From Nelumbo lutea (lineage: Eukaryota; Streptophyta; Magnoliopsida; Proteales; Nelumbonaceae), in contig JAKGHH010000006.1 of the NCBI GenBank assembly GCA_022828595.1, forward strand, positions 10,540,633 to 10,604,632: a stretch of DNA of 64,000 nucleotides, read 5' to 3'. Positions 11,393-22,353 of the stretch are shown one piece after another (the stretch's first letter is position 1; each line of letters starts with the position of its first letter). A model generated the notes under the pieces. It worked only from the letters and a program-made list of their open reading frames with translations, was not told the DNA's origin and did no database searches. A program made the position numbers and the translations under genes.

Positions 11393-12199
11393 TGATGAGG
11401 GTAGATTTGGCCCTCCACTGACATCATGACACATGGCATATCAAAACAGTTGGACTACATCCCAGCATCACCTAGGCGACAACTTGCCTTAGCCAAAATG
11501 GGGTCCTAGCTGACAACCTACCTTTGCCATCGACTAGGCGACCTACTTCTACCGCCGACCTGGCAACCAAATTCTGCTGCCGACCGGGTGACCTGCCTCT
11601 TTGCTGGCGACCTGGCGACCTACCTCTCTAGAAGCTTGCCAGTTGTCTCCAAACCTTTTGGGATCACACCGCGTAACCGTAGGCCTTGTCCTCATCTCGC
11701 TCGAATCGGAGGGAAACAATAAGCCTTATTAACTGGCACATTATCCTCCTTCTAAAGCGAAATGGACCCCTACGTCTAAGGATTTCGGGAGCATTTTGCG
11801 AGACCCACGGCAGCTCAACTATATAAGGGCGTCCTTACCTAAGACCCAAGTATATGCGCAATTTAGTTCTCACATCTCTCCAGCTCTCTCATATTTAGCT
11901 ATCTTAAAATCTCTGATTCGCTAACTTAAGCATCGGAGTGCCCACCTTAGGTAAAACAACCCGAGCACTCTAACACTGTTTCCTTGCAGGTCACATCAGA
12001 GCCACCTCTCTAGCTCGTAACTATTTAGCTAGGCATTAGAGCCACCTTTCCAACTCGTCACCACTCAACTAGGCATCAGAGCCACCTCTCCAGCTCGTCG
12101 TCATTCAACTAGGCGTCCAAGCCACATTCTAGGTAGGAATTATTCAACTAGGCATCCGAGTCACCTGCCAACCAGGAGCTAACAAATTGCACATAATCA
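11393..12199 (+). repeat. 3' LTR
   Basis: About 185 bp shorter than the 5' LTR because repeat units are missing from both internal arrays. The remaining sequence aligns closely but with scattered changes, so the insertion is not recent. It is followed by GTATA (12200-12204). Confidence 0.85.
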
Positions 12200-12204
12200 G
12201 TATA

Positions 12205-12834
12205 TAAACAACACTATTTAATATTAACAAAACTAACAAATACATAAATTAATATTTTCTACTTACAAAATTTTTTATTAAATAATTAATTATACTACTA
12301 AGTTACTTTATAAAATTAATTATATAAATTAATTCAATTTCAGTAGCCATAATTACTTATATTGATTATAATTGTATAGTATTAACATAATAACAATTAA
12401 CTATGTTACTTTTATAATACTTCTATTATTTCACTACGAATACATTTTTAATGTATTAAAAATACTAAAAATAATCTTAATATTCGAAACGAAATATATT
12501 TAAGATATATAATTTATTATAATTTCCTATTTAGACATACACTAAATATTTCTCAACAATACTTTATTGATTCAAATTATTTGCATGTTATTACAACAAT
12601 TTATATATACATCAATGAAACAAGTATTTATTATTTTTTATGCAAATATTTCGATTGATATAGCATTGTCAAACTATATAAAATTCAATTTCAGGTACGC
12701 CAACCTTACCTATTATTTAATCTCTGTAATAACATTATTTTTCTTTTATTGATTGTTAATTATTTGACCTAACAGTTAGTTTATATTATTTAGATGCAAT
12801 AGGTATATATATATATATATATTATTCATATGTT
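12205..12834. repeat. Continuation of the AT-rich tandem repeat; Helitron upstream region
   Basis: This resumes the unit interrupted by the retrotransposon (CACTACGAATACATTTTTA near 12430). A TA microsatellite lies at about 12803-12822, just before the first Helitron exon. No reading frame is assigned. Confidence 0.5.
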
Positions 12835-14760
12835 ATGTCATGCACAATTGAAATGGATTTGAGTGAAAGACAACGGGCCAAGGAGGCTAAAAAATTAAGA
12901 AGATTTATTTTGATCCAACGTAGAAATAGAAGAAAATAGTTTGATGCTTCAGCTACTTCCAGTCATAGACTATCTGCTCCTAATCATAACATTATTGGTA
13001 TATTGTTTGACTATTCACATTGAATATTAGTACGTTTTTTTATTTATAGAATTGAAACTAATGAAGTATTTTTTGAAAAAGTTACAAGAACAAGATAGGA
13101 ATTCTCAAATCCAGAGGAACTTTATATTTACTATACATAGAAAGGAAGCAAACAAAGTTTTGGAGGAAGATGTATATGGTAAATAAATAATATTTATAAT
13201 GTATTTAATATAATTATTTTTAATAAATTAATTACTAATTGATTAGGATATATAGGAGATAATAATAGGAGAAATGACCATTTGTCTTTAGATAAGAGGA
13301 TAGATGATGTAGAAGAAAGAGGATATGGTCATTTAGCTTTAGACGATATGCCCGATGATGAAGAGGAAAATGTCATTGAGGGCACTCAAAACAGTAAGTA
13401 TTTTACAAAAATTAGATATATAGACCCTTTTAACAGTATTAATGTCCATTTAAAATATTTAAATTTTACTTTATAGGAAATATTAGAGAAATTTGGGATT
13501 TTGGACCTCCTACTGAAATATGTACTTACTATGGAGCAATTGTCTGGAATAAAGAAAGGAATAAGAAGATGTGTAGAACTTCTACTCTAAAGTTTTCAAT
13601 TTGTTGGCAAATTGGAAGAGTTAAACTATCATATCTACAAGAAATTACAAGATTTTTGAAAGCAGATCAAATAACTTTAGAGAGAATATTAGAGCTTGTA
13701 ACTCCTTATTTGCGTTTACTTCTATGGGATGAAAATTTGATAATAAGATCAATGATGGTAGGGGCCCTTATGCATTTTGTTTAATTGGGCAAAACCTCCA
13801 CAAGATTGGATCATTATTATCATTGAGTGGAAAATGACCAAAATTTGCATAACATTACATATATGATACACCCAATGAGGTATCAAATAGGATAGATGCA
13901 ATAAATGATAATGTGGGTTCAAATGAGTTGGATAGAGAAATTGTTGAAGGGTTGTTAAATATGTTGGATGAACATAATGCCCTTTCAAAGGTTTTTAGAA
14001 TGGCATGAGATAGATTTAATGAAGAAAATTTGATAAAGACTCATTGGTAATCGTCGGAAAGATGGCAGACAATACAACTTACCTACTGCATCTAAGATTA
14101 TAGTAATTATAGTTGGAAATGGAGATGAATTGATGCACACACCAAGATGTTATTATTAAATAAAGATCAGGTGGTCTCAGGAGAATTAATGAATTGCATC
14201 CAAGTTTTGTGGCAATGCAATATCCACTATTATTTCTATATGTAGAGGATAGATTTAGAGTTGATTTATTGTTAACAAATCTTCAAAATAGACGTGTTGT
14301 GTAATGAAACGTACGAAGATAAGCATGTGTGAATATTATGCATTTAGATTGCAACAAAGGCATTTTGAAGGACAACCATTAATCTGAGGTGGACATTTGT
14401 TCCATCAATTTGTTGTTGATGCACAAACATGTATAGAAGAGAACATGTTGACTTATTTCAGTCAAATATTCAAGTAGAACTTTATAAGGGTATAAGAGAT
14501 AAAGTTATTGTAGGAGACACTAATGCATCATTTGTAAGACGATGCATCATATTGCCATCATCTTTCATTGGAGGTCCAAGATATATGGTTCAAAATTATT
14601 AGGATGCAGTGGTCATCTATAGATGAGCTGAATTGCTTAATATTTTTCTTACATTCACATGTAATCCAAAATGGAATGAAACAAAGAGATTTGTAGAGAT
14701 CATACTTGGGCCAAAAAAAAGAAGAAAGATCAGATATTGTTGCTCGCATCTTCAAGATAA
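12835..14760 (+). pseudogene. Helitron RepHel, N-terminal part (degenerate)
   Basis: A start at 12835 opens a Lys/Arg-rich segment (SERQRAKEAKKLRRF) typical of plant Helitron N-termini. It ends at a stop after 32 codons and probably at an intron near 12985. Later blocks read WDFGPPTEICTYYGAI and FSICWQIGRVKLSYL (13480-13640), and then, across frameshifts, a Helitron-like N domain with LPSSFIGGPRYM and FLTFTCNPKWNE (14540-14690). Stops are frequent. In intact plant Helitrons this region precedes the Rep nuclease in one large protein of about 1,400 residues or more. Confidence 0.75.
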
Positions 14761-14914
14761 AATTGGACCAAATGATGAGAGATTTGAAGAATAATTTTTT
14801 TATGTTTGGGAAGAGTCATTACAAGTATTATAATTGGTTGGTAATTCTATTCATAGATATTTAAATCACATAATTTTATTAAGTATAATAATTTAATATA
14901 TTTCTAATTTTTGC
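14761..14914 (+). other. Probable Helitron intron
   Basis: AT-rich and ending in TTTTTGCAG directly before the exon that starts IYTIEF. The donor is probably near 14837 (TTGGTAATTC). A degraded FFMFGKSHYK-like block at the start of this interval is still coding-like, so the 5' limit is uncertain. Confidence 0.4.
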
Positions 14915-15900
14915 AGCAATTTATACCATTGAATTTAAAAAACGTGGGTTGCCACATGCACATATTATGTTATTCTTGCAACAAAATGATAGAATTATTT
15001 CAGTTGAGCTTCCAAATAAGGATAAAGATCTTGAGGCATATGAAACAGTGGTTTGGTATATGGTTCATGGTCTATGTGGAGAGTTAAACCTAAATGCTCC
15101 TTGCATGATTAATGGAAAATGCTCTAAGCATTGTCCTAAAGAATTTTGTAATGAGACCACATTTGATGGAAATGGTTATCTTATATATGGAAGAAAAAAT
15201 AATGGACGAATTGCAATAAAGAATGGCCATATTTTGGATAATAGATGGATTATTCCATACAATATTGATTTACTTTATCGGTTTCAAGCACATATCAATG
15301 TAGAATCATGCAATCGTTCCAGATTTATTAAGTACTTATTCAAGTACTTTAATAAATGACAAGATAGGGCCGCTATTGTTATTAAGAAAGATGTAGAAGA
15401 GAATCATTGTGGAATTCATGAGGGAAGAGAAGTTGATGATATCAAAACTTATTTAGATTGTTGCTATATTTCAGCATCGGAAACTTGTTGGAGAATATTC
15501 ATGTTTGATATTCAATTCCAATTCTCAAGTGTTGAAAGATTATCATTTCATCTCCCTGATGAGCAAACTATTACCTTTAAAGATAATGACAATTTAGTTA
15601 GGGTTTTGAATAGGTCCGATTTGAAACACACTAAGTTTACTCAATGGATGTATGCAAATAGTATATATGATGACGTAAGGGAGTTGACATATGCTGATTT
15701 TCCTATAAAGTGGGCCTGGAATAAAAAAAAAAACAAAATTTGGACTAGAAGAAAGTCGGATAAATCAATTGGGAGAATTTACTATATACACCCAACTTCA
15801 GGTGACTGATTTTATCTTAGAATGGTTTTAAATATTGTAAGAGGTCGAAGGAGTTTTGAGGAAATCAGAACAATGAATGTAATCATCTACCCTACCTTTA
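14915..15900 (+). pseudogene. Helitron Rep (HUH) endonuclease domain
   Basis: This domain nicks and joins DNA in rolling-circle transposition. The HUH metal-binding motif is present as LPHAHIM (about 14949-14969). The tyrosine helix is present as KYLFKYFNK (about 15330-15356), with the two Tyr residues that Helitrons use spaced as expected. Three longish frames (14949-15359, 15501-15809, 15822-16274) follow one another, broken by a TGA after FNK and another near 15807. The catalytic residues are intact but the protein is not. Confidence 0.85.
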
Positions 15901-16604
15901 AGTCAGCATGTTCAGTGCTTGGATTGTCAGATGATGATTATGAGTGGCATAAAGCTATTGAACAAGTTGGGTTGTGGTCTACTGGTCAACAACTACGTGA
16001 AATATTTGTTACAATTCTATTATTTTGTGAGGTTTTAGACCCTAACAAGTTGTGGAATAAACATTGGGAATTGCTTTCAGACGATATATTACATCGCCAA
16101 AGAAGAATACTAGAAGACAACTCAATTAATCTGTCAGATGAGCAATTAAGGAACTATTCGTTACATGAAATTGAAAAGATATTAAGCAAGTGTAATAGTT
16201 ATCTTAGAGATTTTTCAACACTTACATTTCCATATATGTCATTTCAAATTCGGGTTAAAAATAGACTAATTTGAGAAGAAATTAATTATGATGGAATTCC
16301 TCAAAAATTGCATATATATTCATTGAACATGTAACAAAAAATTGTATTTGAAGCAATCTTACAAATAGTCCATACAAATTCATGAGGTTTATTTTTTATG
16401 CATGGAAATTAAGGTACAGGAAAAACTTATATTTGGAAAGCAATAATTACACAATTAAGGTCTGAACAAAGGATTGTGTTAGTGTGTGCATCATCGGGAA
16501 TTGCAACACTTTTACTACCAAGAGGAAGAACTGCCTATTCAAGATTTAAGATTCCTCTTGAAATTGGTGACAACATATGTTGTTCAATTTCACAAAGAAC
16601 AACC
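15901..16604 (+). pseudogene. Start of Helitron Pif1-like helicase, truncated
   Basis: The segment after Rep continues into a Pif1 helicase. A P-loop-like GN-stop-GTGKT lies at about 16404-16428, with a TAA inside the loop. IVLVCASSGIATLLLPRGRTA (partly quoted here) matches the next helicase block, and the frame runs to about 16600. There it stops inside the domain and gypsy sequence starts. The remaining helicase motifs are not in the window. Confidence 0.8.
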
Positions 16605-16972
16605 CAAGCTCCAGACTTTTTTCATACACACAAAGCTTGCCCAACTGAGCATTTGTGGGCCTTTCACCAAAGCGGACATCTCAACTCGTACTCCTCGGGA
16701 ATGTAGCGTAGAGCCTAAATATGAGCAATATCCCCGGGAGTCAAACAGCAAGGGGTGGTCCCAAATCGACGACTGGCCCGCACAAGAAGTTCTACCTCCA
16801 CGCTCAACAACCCAGCCTTAACCTCCTCGGCTTCGATGACTCTACTAGAATCTACCCCCTTAAAGTCCCCGGCCTCAGTGAAAGACCCCGACTTAGACTC
16901 ATAATGGGAAGCACTAAAACTAAAAGAAGAATCATAGGAAGAGGAAGAACAGAAGGACGATGAAGACATCTT
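16605..16972 (-). pseudogene. Truncated antisense ORF of the second gypsy part
   Basis: This aligns to 1227-1600 of the first gypsy part in inverted orientation. Its start codon is at 16972 and the same Ser-rich N-terminus follows (MSSSSF...SASHYES), with fewer stops than the other copy. Similarity ends abruptly near 16605 at the Helitron junction. An antisense-ORF piece placed before an LTR that leads into gag implies a tandem or recombined element. Confidence 0.65.
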
Positions 16973-17798
16973 ACCGAACTGATAACCCCGAAACAGAAGC
17001 AAACGCCGAGCACCAACAACGAAGATCAAGTGCCACTCTGACAAGCTCGGGAAGACCAATTGGCACCTTCGCCCTTAGCATGTGCATAACCTTGGGAAGT
17101 GAAGCGACGCTTCTAACAACCTGTTTCAGAGATGGTACTTCCATCAACTTGACCGGACTAGCCCAAACAAACCGGTCAAACCCCGAGCCACATAAGTCTG
17201 ACCAAAAGCTCAACTAAACTTCAACTTTGAGTTCCTCAGCTGAGGACTTAAGACCTCTTCTGCGCTACACCTCGGCCGAGCACTTTACTCCTCAACTTCG
17301 GAATTGGGGGAGTGGTGTTTGGGTCATGGTTGAGATGGTTCTAGATGCCACATGGTGCCTATGTGGCTGCCCTATCTCCTCAGTCACGTCAACACCACAC
17401 CACATCCGCAGCCTACTTTATCTCCTTGGCCATGTTAGCACCGCATTACCTCCATGGCCCCACTCCACCTTCCTAGCCACGATGACTCCACGTCTTGTAG
17501 ATAGACAAGACCAAGAGAGGAGAATAAACGGGGACAACTCCGTTGGGGATTGGGCCTTATCCCAAAGACCTCGGCGATTAACCTCATCCTGACAACCCCG
17601 AAAGTCTAATCCAATCGGGACACAAACCTTCAACTATATAATTGTACCTCTCACTCAAGGTAAGGGATCGAACCTCTGGCTTGTTTCTTTCTTGCAGCTC
17701 TCATTGTACGGCTTCGTCCTTCCACCTTGGCTCTGCCTAGTTGAAACAGATTATTTGACTGTGACCTTGATTCTTGCACTACCTAGGATCGAGCAGCA
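16973..17798 (+). repeat. Gypsy LTR (5' LTR), internally deleted at its start
   Basis: Homologous to 181-1122 of the - strand copy. About 110 bp holding the polypurine tract, the LTR start and the antisense TATA box are missing between the antisense ORF and the shared LTR body. The end is clear: the sequence reads GAGCAGCA at 17798, followed by the PBS. A TATA-like CTATATAAT lies at 17634. Confidence 0.75.
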
Positions 17799-17803
17799 TT
17801 AGA

Positions 17804-17820
17804 TTGGTGCCGTTTGTGGG
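17804..17820 (+). other. Gypsy primer-binding site
   Basis: TTGGTGCCGTTTGTGGG lies five bases after the LTR end. It resembles the tRNA-Asp type PBS (TGGCGCCGTTGCCGGGG) used by Tat/Athila gypsy elements, with several mismatches. Confidence 0.6.
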
Positions 17821-17869
17821 AAACACACAAAAAGCCTTCCCTAAATCTCTCTCCTCATGCAATTAAGAA

Positions 17870-19480
17870 GCGATCAAGATGCGAAGAAACCATTCAGAGC
17901 GTTCGATAGCCCGATCCCCATCTCGGGAATATTTCTGCCACAGCCCCCCATGCCAGGAAACCCAGTAACTGCAACTAGCTGCGATTGACCCTATCCAATT
18001 CCAAGCAATGCAAGAAAAGGTTGCCCAAATCTTGGCGATGATGCAGTCGTTATGGTCCGCGACATCGCCCACTTAGACCGTTCCCCCTGTTTCCCTGATG
18101 CATACGAAGGCCGGTCCTCGCCCTAAGAACCCCAAAACACGTTGATCAAACAAGTAGGGGACACTACAAGAAGGTCTGTCTCCTTTACCCATCCTCGCGA
18201 ACCCAACAACTATAGTAGGACTCACCAGACTACTCGGATCTCGGCCAAGGAAAGGTTCAAAAAACGAACGCCGCCCCAGGTGGTCTCTATTGCCGAGCCC
18301 AGTTTAGTTAAAGACTACCTAGCGCAGCCCAAGAAAGAAAGAGCCACACACGCTGCAACCCGTCAAGGAACCACCCTTCGTCCAAGAGATCGTGGATGAG
18401 ATTCCCCCTGCAAGATGGTAGGCACCACAGTTTGACAAGTACGATGGGAATATCGATCCCGGTGACCACATCATAGCACTTAAGGCTCAGATGATGCTGC
18501 ACAGTTCGTCCAAAGGCTTGATGTGCAAAGCTCTCGTAGCCACCCTCAATGGTCCGACCCTAACTTGGTACTCGTCTCTTCCCCTACACTCCATGGCATC
18601 ATGGGAGCAGCTGGAGAGCTAGTTTCTGAAGCAATTTACAAGCCAGAAGCACTTGAAGACTTCAGCCAGCCTCATGCAGGTGCGACAGAGGAAAGGAGAA
18701 TCTCTCAGAGACTACATGGTGAGGTTCAAGATCAAAGCACTACAGGTCCGGAACCTGAACCACTCAGTGGCTGTCACAGCCATACAGCACGGACTCCACC
18801 CTTCGCTATTCAACTTCTCCATATCCAAGAACCCTCCTCATGCATTAGCTGCGCGGATGAGCCACACTTAGAAATACATCAATGCGAAAGAGGCCCAAGC
18901 ACAACTAAGAGATGAGGAGGAACAACTTGATAGGAAGAGAAGGGACGCCAAGGAGCGGAAGACAGAGAGGGACCAAGAAACCAAGCGATAGGACTGTCGA
19001 CCAGAGAAGAGACCGTGCACACTACCTCTGACCTTCAGGAATTTCACGCCGCTAACTGCTCTACAGTTTGAAATCTTGATGTAGATCCGAGACAACAAGT
19101 ATGTCCGATAGCCCAAAAAGATGAAAACCCAAGCCAACAAAAGAAACCGTGACAAGTACTGCGATTTTCATTGGGACCACGGCCACGAGACCGACAACTG
19201 TCTCGACCTCAAGCACCACCTTGAAGACCTAATCTGGCGCGGCTACTTAACGGTCTTTGTTGACATAAAAGAAGACAACCCCCTTAAGGTTGAGTCGCGT
19301 CCCAGGCCGAGCTCCCCCAGCCGGAGAGGAATGGCTTTCGGAGGGGAGAGCAGGTCGGGCTGGAAGAGGTACGCACACTTGATGGAGATCAACAACAGGG
19401 AGTAGAAGAAGAGACAAGAGGAACTAGTCACATTCACCGAAGATGACCTCAGTGGTGTACAAACCCCGCACGATGATGCC
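17870..19480 (+). pseudogene. Gypsy gag (degenerate)
   Basis: This is the structural protein of the retrotransposon particle. The retrotransposon gag core can be followed from FDKYDGNIDPGDHI (near 18435) through ALVATLNGPTLTWY (18530-18570), FLKQFTSQ and RQRKGESLRDYMVRF (18685-18730). A plant-type zinc-binding segment follows: CDFHWDHGHETDNC with LKHHLEDLIWRGYL (19160-19250). At least six in-frame stops and some frame changes break it. Confidence 0.85.
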
Positions 19481-19660
19481 CTGGTGATCACAGCCGATAT
19501 TGCAAATTATGAAGTTCGGTGCATCCTGGTAGATATTGGGAGCTTAGCTGACATCTTGTTCGAAGACACCTTTGACTAGCTCAGCATCGACAGAGATCGT
19601 CTCACACCGGTCAACACTCCCTTGATGGGCTTCTTCGGGAAGTCGCTAAATGTAACTTGC
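19481..19660 (+). pseudogene. N-terminal half of gypsy protease, cut off
   Basis: The active-site block reads LVDIGSLADILF at about 19529-19564, where the family usually has D-T/S-G-S/A, so the residue after the catalytic Asp is changed. It continues to NTPLMGFFGKSL and then loses similarity near 19655. The next expected residues of the family are found at 7270 on the - strand. Confidence 0.75.
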
Positions 19661-19691
19661 CTAGGGTTGCACCCCTAACTCTAATCTGACA

Positions 19692-19699
19692 AGGCACAT
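19692..19699. repeat. Left target-site duplication of MITE
   Basis: AGGCACAT, matching GGGCACAT at 20177-20184 in seven of eight bases. Confidence 0.6.
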
Positions 19700-20176
19700 T
19701 AGGGGTGAGCAAGAAAACCAAAAAATCAAACCAAACCAAAAAACTGACTAAAAATTGAATCGGAAATCTAGTTAACCAAACCTGTTAGTTTGGTTTTGGT
19801 TTGGTATTTTTATAAAACCAGATGTATCGGTTTGGTTTAGGTTAACGAATCAACCAGTATACATATATTTCTATATATTTATGTATTATATATATATTTT
19901 CTATATATTATAAATTAATGAATATGTATTATATACAAACATATATATTTATAATACATAATATATTATTTATTATTTAAAATTTAATATGTTATATATA
20001 TTTATATTTTTTATTATATTTTTATAATAAATATTGTAAATATAAAAAACTACAAAACCAACGAACCAAACTGACGGTTAATCGAACCAATCAACCGATT
20101 AACCGATCGACTTTAATTACGAGTTTTCTAAAGATTGGTAAGACCGATTTGACTAACCAAACCGTGAGCGCCCCTA
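19700..20176. mobile_element. MITE, probably hAT-like
   Basis: The ends TAGGGGTGAGCA and TGAGCGCCCCTA are imperfect inverted repeats. They enclose 477 bp of AACCAAAC/GGTTTGGT-rich, largely self-complementary sequence with an AT-rich centre (19855-20040). A 7-8 bp duplication flanks it. Size, ends and duplication fit a hAT-derived MITE. It inserted into the sequence next to the gypsy breakpoint. Confidence 0.7.
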
Positions 20177-20184
20177 GGGCACAT

Positions 20185-20700
20185 CAACCTAAACCTAAAC
20201 CCAATATAAATTGAATCAGGTAAAAGAAGACATTGTTTTGTATTATTTTATTAATTAAATATTAATTGATTAATATTAATAATTAGTCATTTGCTATTAA
20301 TTAATTGAATATTAAATATCATATTAATTAATCTTCATTAATTATTAAATTTAATAATTAATTAATTATCAATATCTTGAATAAATAAATGAATGATTAA
20401 TTAATTAATTAATTAATAGTGTTTTGTATTATTATAAATATCATTATTATTATTATCTATTAATATTATTTATTATTTACATATCTAATTAATTAAGTAG
20501 TTAATGGAAGTAAGGGAAAGTGAAGTGGAGTGGACACGAACAAAATTATATCGTGGTCCTTGTTGGCTCTAGGTTACCATATCTTTTTTATACCATTTCT
20601 AATTTGTTTTCATAAAAAAAAAAAATTAGTTAATTGGTGGGAACACAATTGTATTGTGGTCGTTGCTATAGGGTAGTAATTAAAATTTTGTAAGGAGGGG
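20185..20700. other. AT-rich spacer
   Basis: A short CCTAAACCTAAACCC stretch at 20188-20202, TTAATTAA-rich DNA to 20500, then two imperfect copies of a motif like ACACAATTGTATTGTGGTC (20532-20560 and 20643-20668). No gene. Confidence 0.4.
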
Positions 20701-20719
20701 AAAAAACCCTCCATTCGCA

Positions 20720-20804
20720 TTCAGTCAAAGAATGAAACAGAGCTTCTGAGAAAACGAAAGAGAAATCCATTCAATAAAGAGCTTAATCTCAGACGAAAAT
20801 ACAG
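20720..20804 (+). other. Possible non-coding first exon
   Basis: A purine-rich, UTR-like stretch ends in ACAG followed by GTGCGT, which could be a splice donor. The En/Spm coding exon at 22354 starts directly after an acceptor-like TGCTGTAG, so this may be its 5' UTR exon. There is no other support. Confidence 0.25.
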
Positions 20805-21876
20805 GTGCGTTCTTCTTCATCTTTTTAGTCATCGTCGTTGTCGTCACTGCCCTCTCTTACTGACCCTTTTTTTATATATATTTTGGAGGACTGAAAGATT
20901 ACTCGTTTCTATTTCCCATTTTTGCTCTCTTTCAAATACAAAGTTTCAAAGAAAGTCCAGCAGCTACAGCTAAGTTTGGCTATTCGGCATTTGGGCTTCG
21001 GTTTGTGTTAATCCATTCTTTGAAAACTCTGAATGTTTTTAAATGGATGTTGTTAGCTTTACTATAGTTATTTAAAATTTGTTGTTAGTATTGGTTAATT
21101 TGAAACCTGAAATGATTTCATTTTAGATGATTTTCAAACACCAGCTAAATATATGAAACACAACATCTACCTTATCTCAAAGCAGAGAAGCCCCAAAAGA
21201 GAATGTGTCAGGAAACTGACTGATTCAAATTGGTCCATCAACTCTTAACTTCTAGTGTTTGTTTTAGGAATCGAATTACGGTTCTGGCCTGAATCTTTTT
21301 TCTTGTTCGTTTATTTTCAACAAAACTAATAACACTACCATTTGGGTGGATTGGGGGTCTTAGTGGAATTTCTCAATATGTCCATTAGTCAAGGGTAGTG
21401 CCGCTAATTTAGTTGTACCCTGCACCTGCTAGTTTAGCAGATCCAAGCTTAATGTAGGGTCTGAAGAACAAGTTGCAAGACTCAGATAGCAAACTTGAAT
21501 GCTTACTGGGTCACGGTTTTATTGGTTAATCAGATGGTTGGTCTCAGTTTGGGATAGTGCAAATACAAGATTTTGAATAGAACATATTTATATATTTGTA
21601 CTCTCCCAAACTAAGCCTTAACCAAAACCCACGCATATCAAATGTTCCATCCTTTGCTTCAAACATAAAGTATTAACACTTCTAATTACCAACCCTTGCT
21701 AGTTATTCTCACTTGAAGATTTAGAGCAAGTAGCGACAGGGTCTGTCTACCCATATAAAATGAAACAAAATCCTATGATCTGTGTGAGCCCAAACAAAAG
21801 AAATATATAGGAGAATCTGGTATAGAAACTTGTCAAAAACAATCTTCAGAGTTCAGAACAATGCATATTACAGTAG

Positions 21877-21904
21877 GTCACCGAAACCCTTATTTTTTGT
21901 AGTG
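21877..21904. repeat. Isolated CACTA transposon terminus
   Basis: The sequence GTCACCGAAACCC, then TTATTTTTTGTAGTG, matches the right terminus at 29010-29036 (TTATTTTTTGTAGTG). It faces the same way as that right end, so it is not the left end of the same element. It is likely the relic of another CACTA copy. Confidence 0.5.
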
Positions 21905-22353
21905 TTCCTTGAACTTGTATATGGACATGGAAAAGAGTAGGTGGGGAATGTCCTTTCCTGTTGTGGGGCAACCAATTTGAATTCATCAGGCCCAAAAGCA
22001 TTTTCTACGCAGTATAAAACCAGTAACCATAGGTGCTTGATCAGCCTACTTATTTCAGTTGTAATTTTGAAATCGTATCTCATATTCAATCAAAGTGGTA
22101 GAAGTTTTCTTCTTTCAGCCAACATTTAATTTTACTTGGTGTGACAAACTTACAAAAGTTCTAGTGCATGCTTATAACCCTTGAAACTTTATTAGTGCGC
22201 TTGCAAGAATGTAGAATTTTAGCTATAGGCTCAGAATCATAGGCTGTCTAGTGCAATCCCAATTCCATCTGAATGAATATGGGTTTCTTTAGGTTGGACC
22301 ATTACCCTAAGTTTGGATTCATTAATGGTCTTTTTCAAATTTTATTGCTGTAG

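Larger units (their letters stand above)
9415..12199 (+). mobile_element. Complete non-autonomous LTR retrotransposon
   Basis: Two direct LTRs (9415-10406 and 11393-12199) begin with TGATGAGGG and end with CATCATCA or CATAATCA. They enclose about 986 bp without any gag, protease, RT or integrase reading frame. A PBS-like site follows the first LTR and a purine/G tract precedes the second. A perfect 5-bp duplication (GTATA) flanks the whole. This defines one intact 2.8-kb insertion of TRIM/LARD type that must have used another element's enzymes. Its GC content is far above that of the AT-rich repeat it landed in. Confidence 0.85.

Noticed and set aside
20188..20202. Telomere-like CCTAAACCTAAACCC
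   Set aside because: Only about two units, so too short to claim an interstitial telomere.
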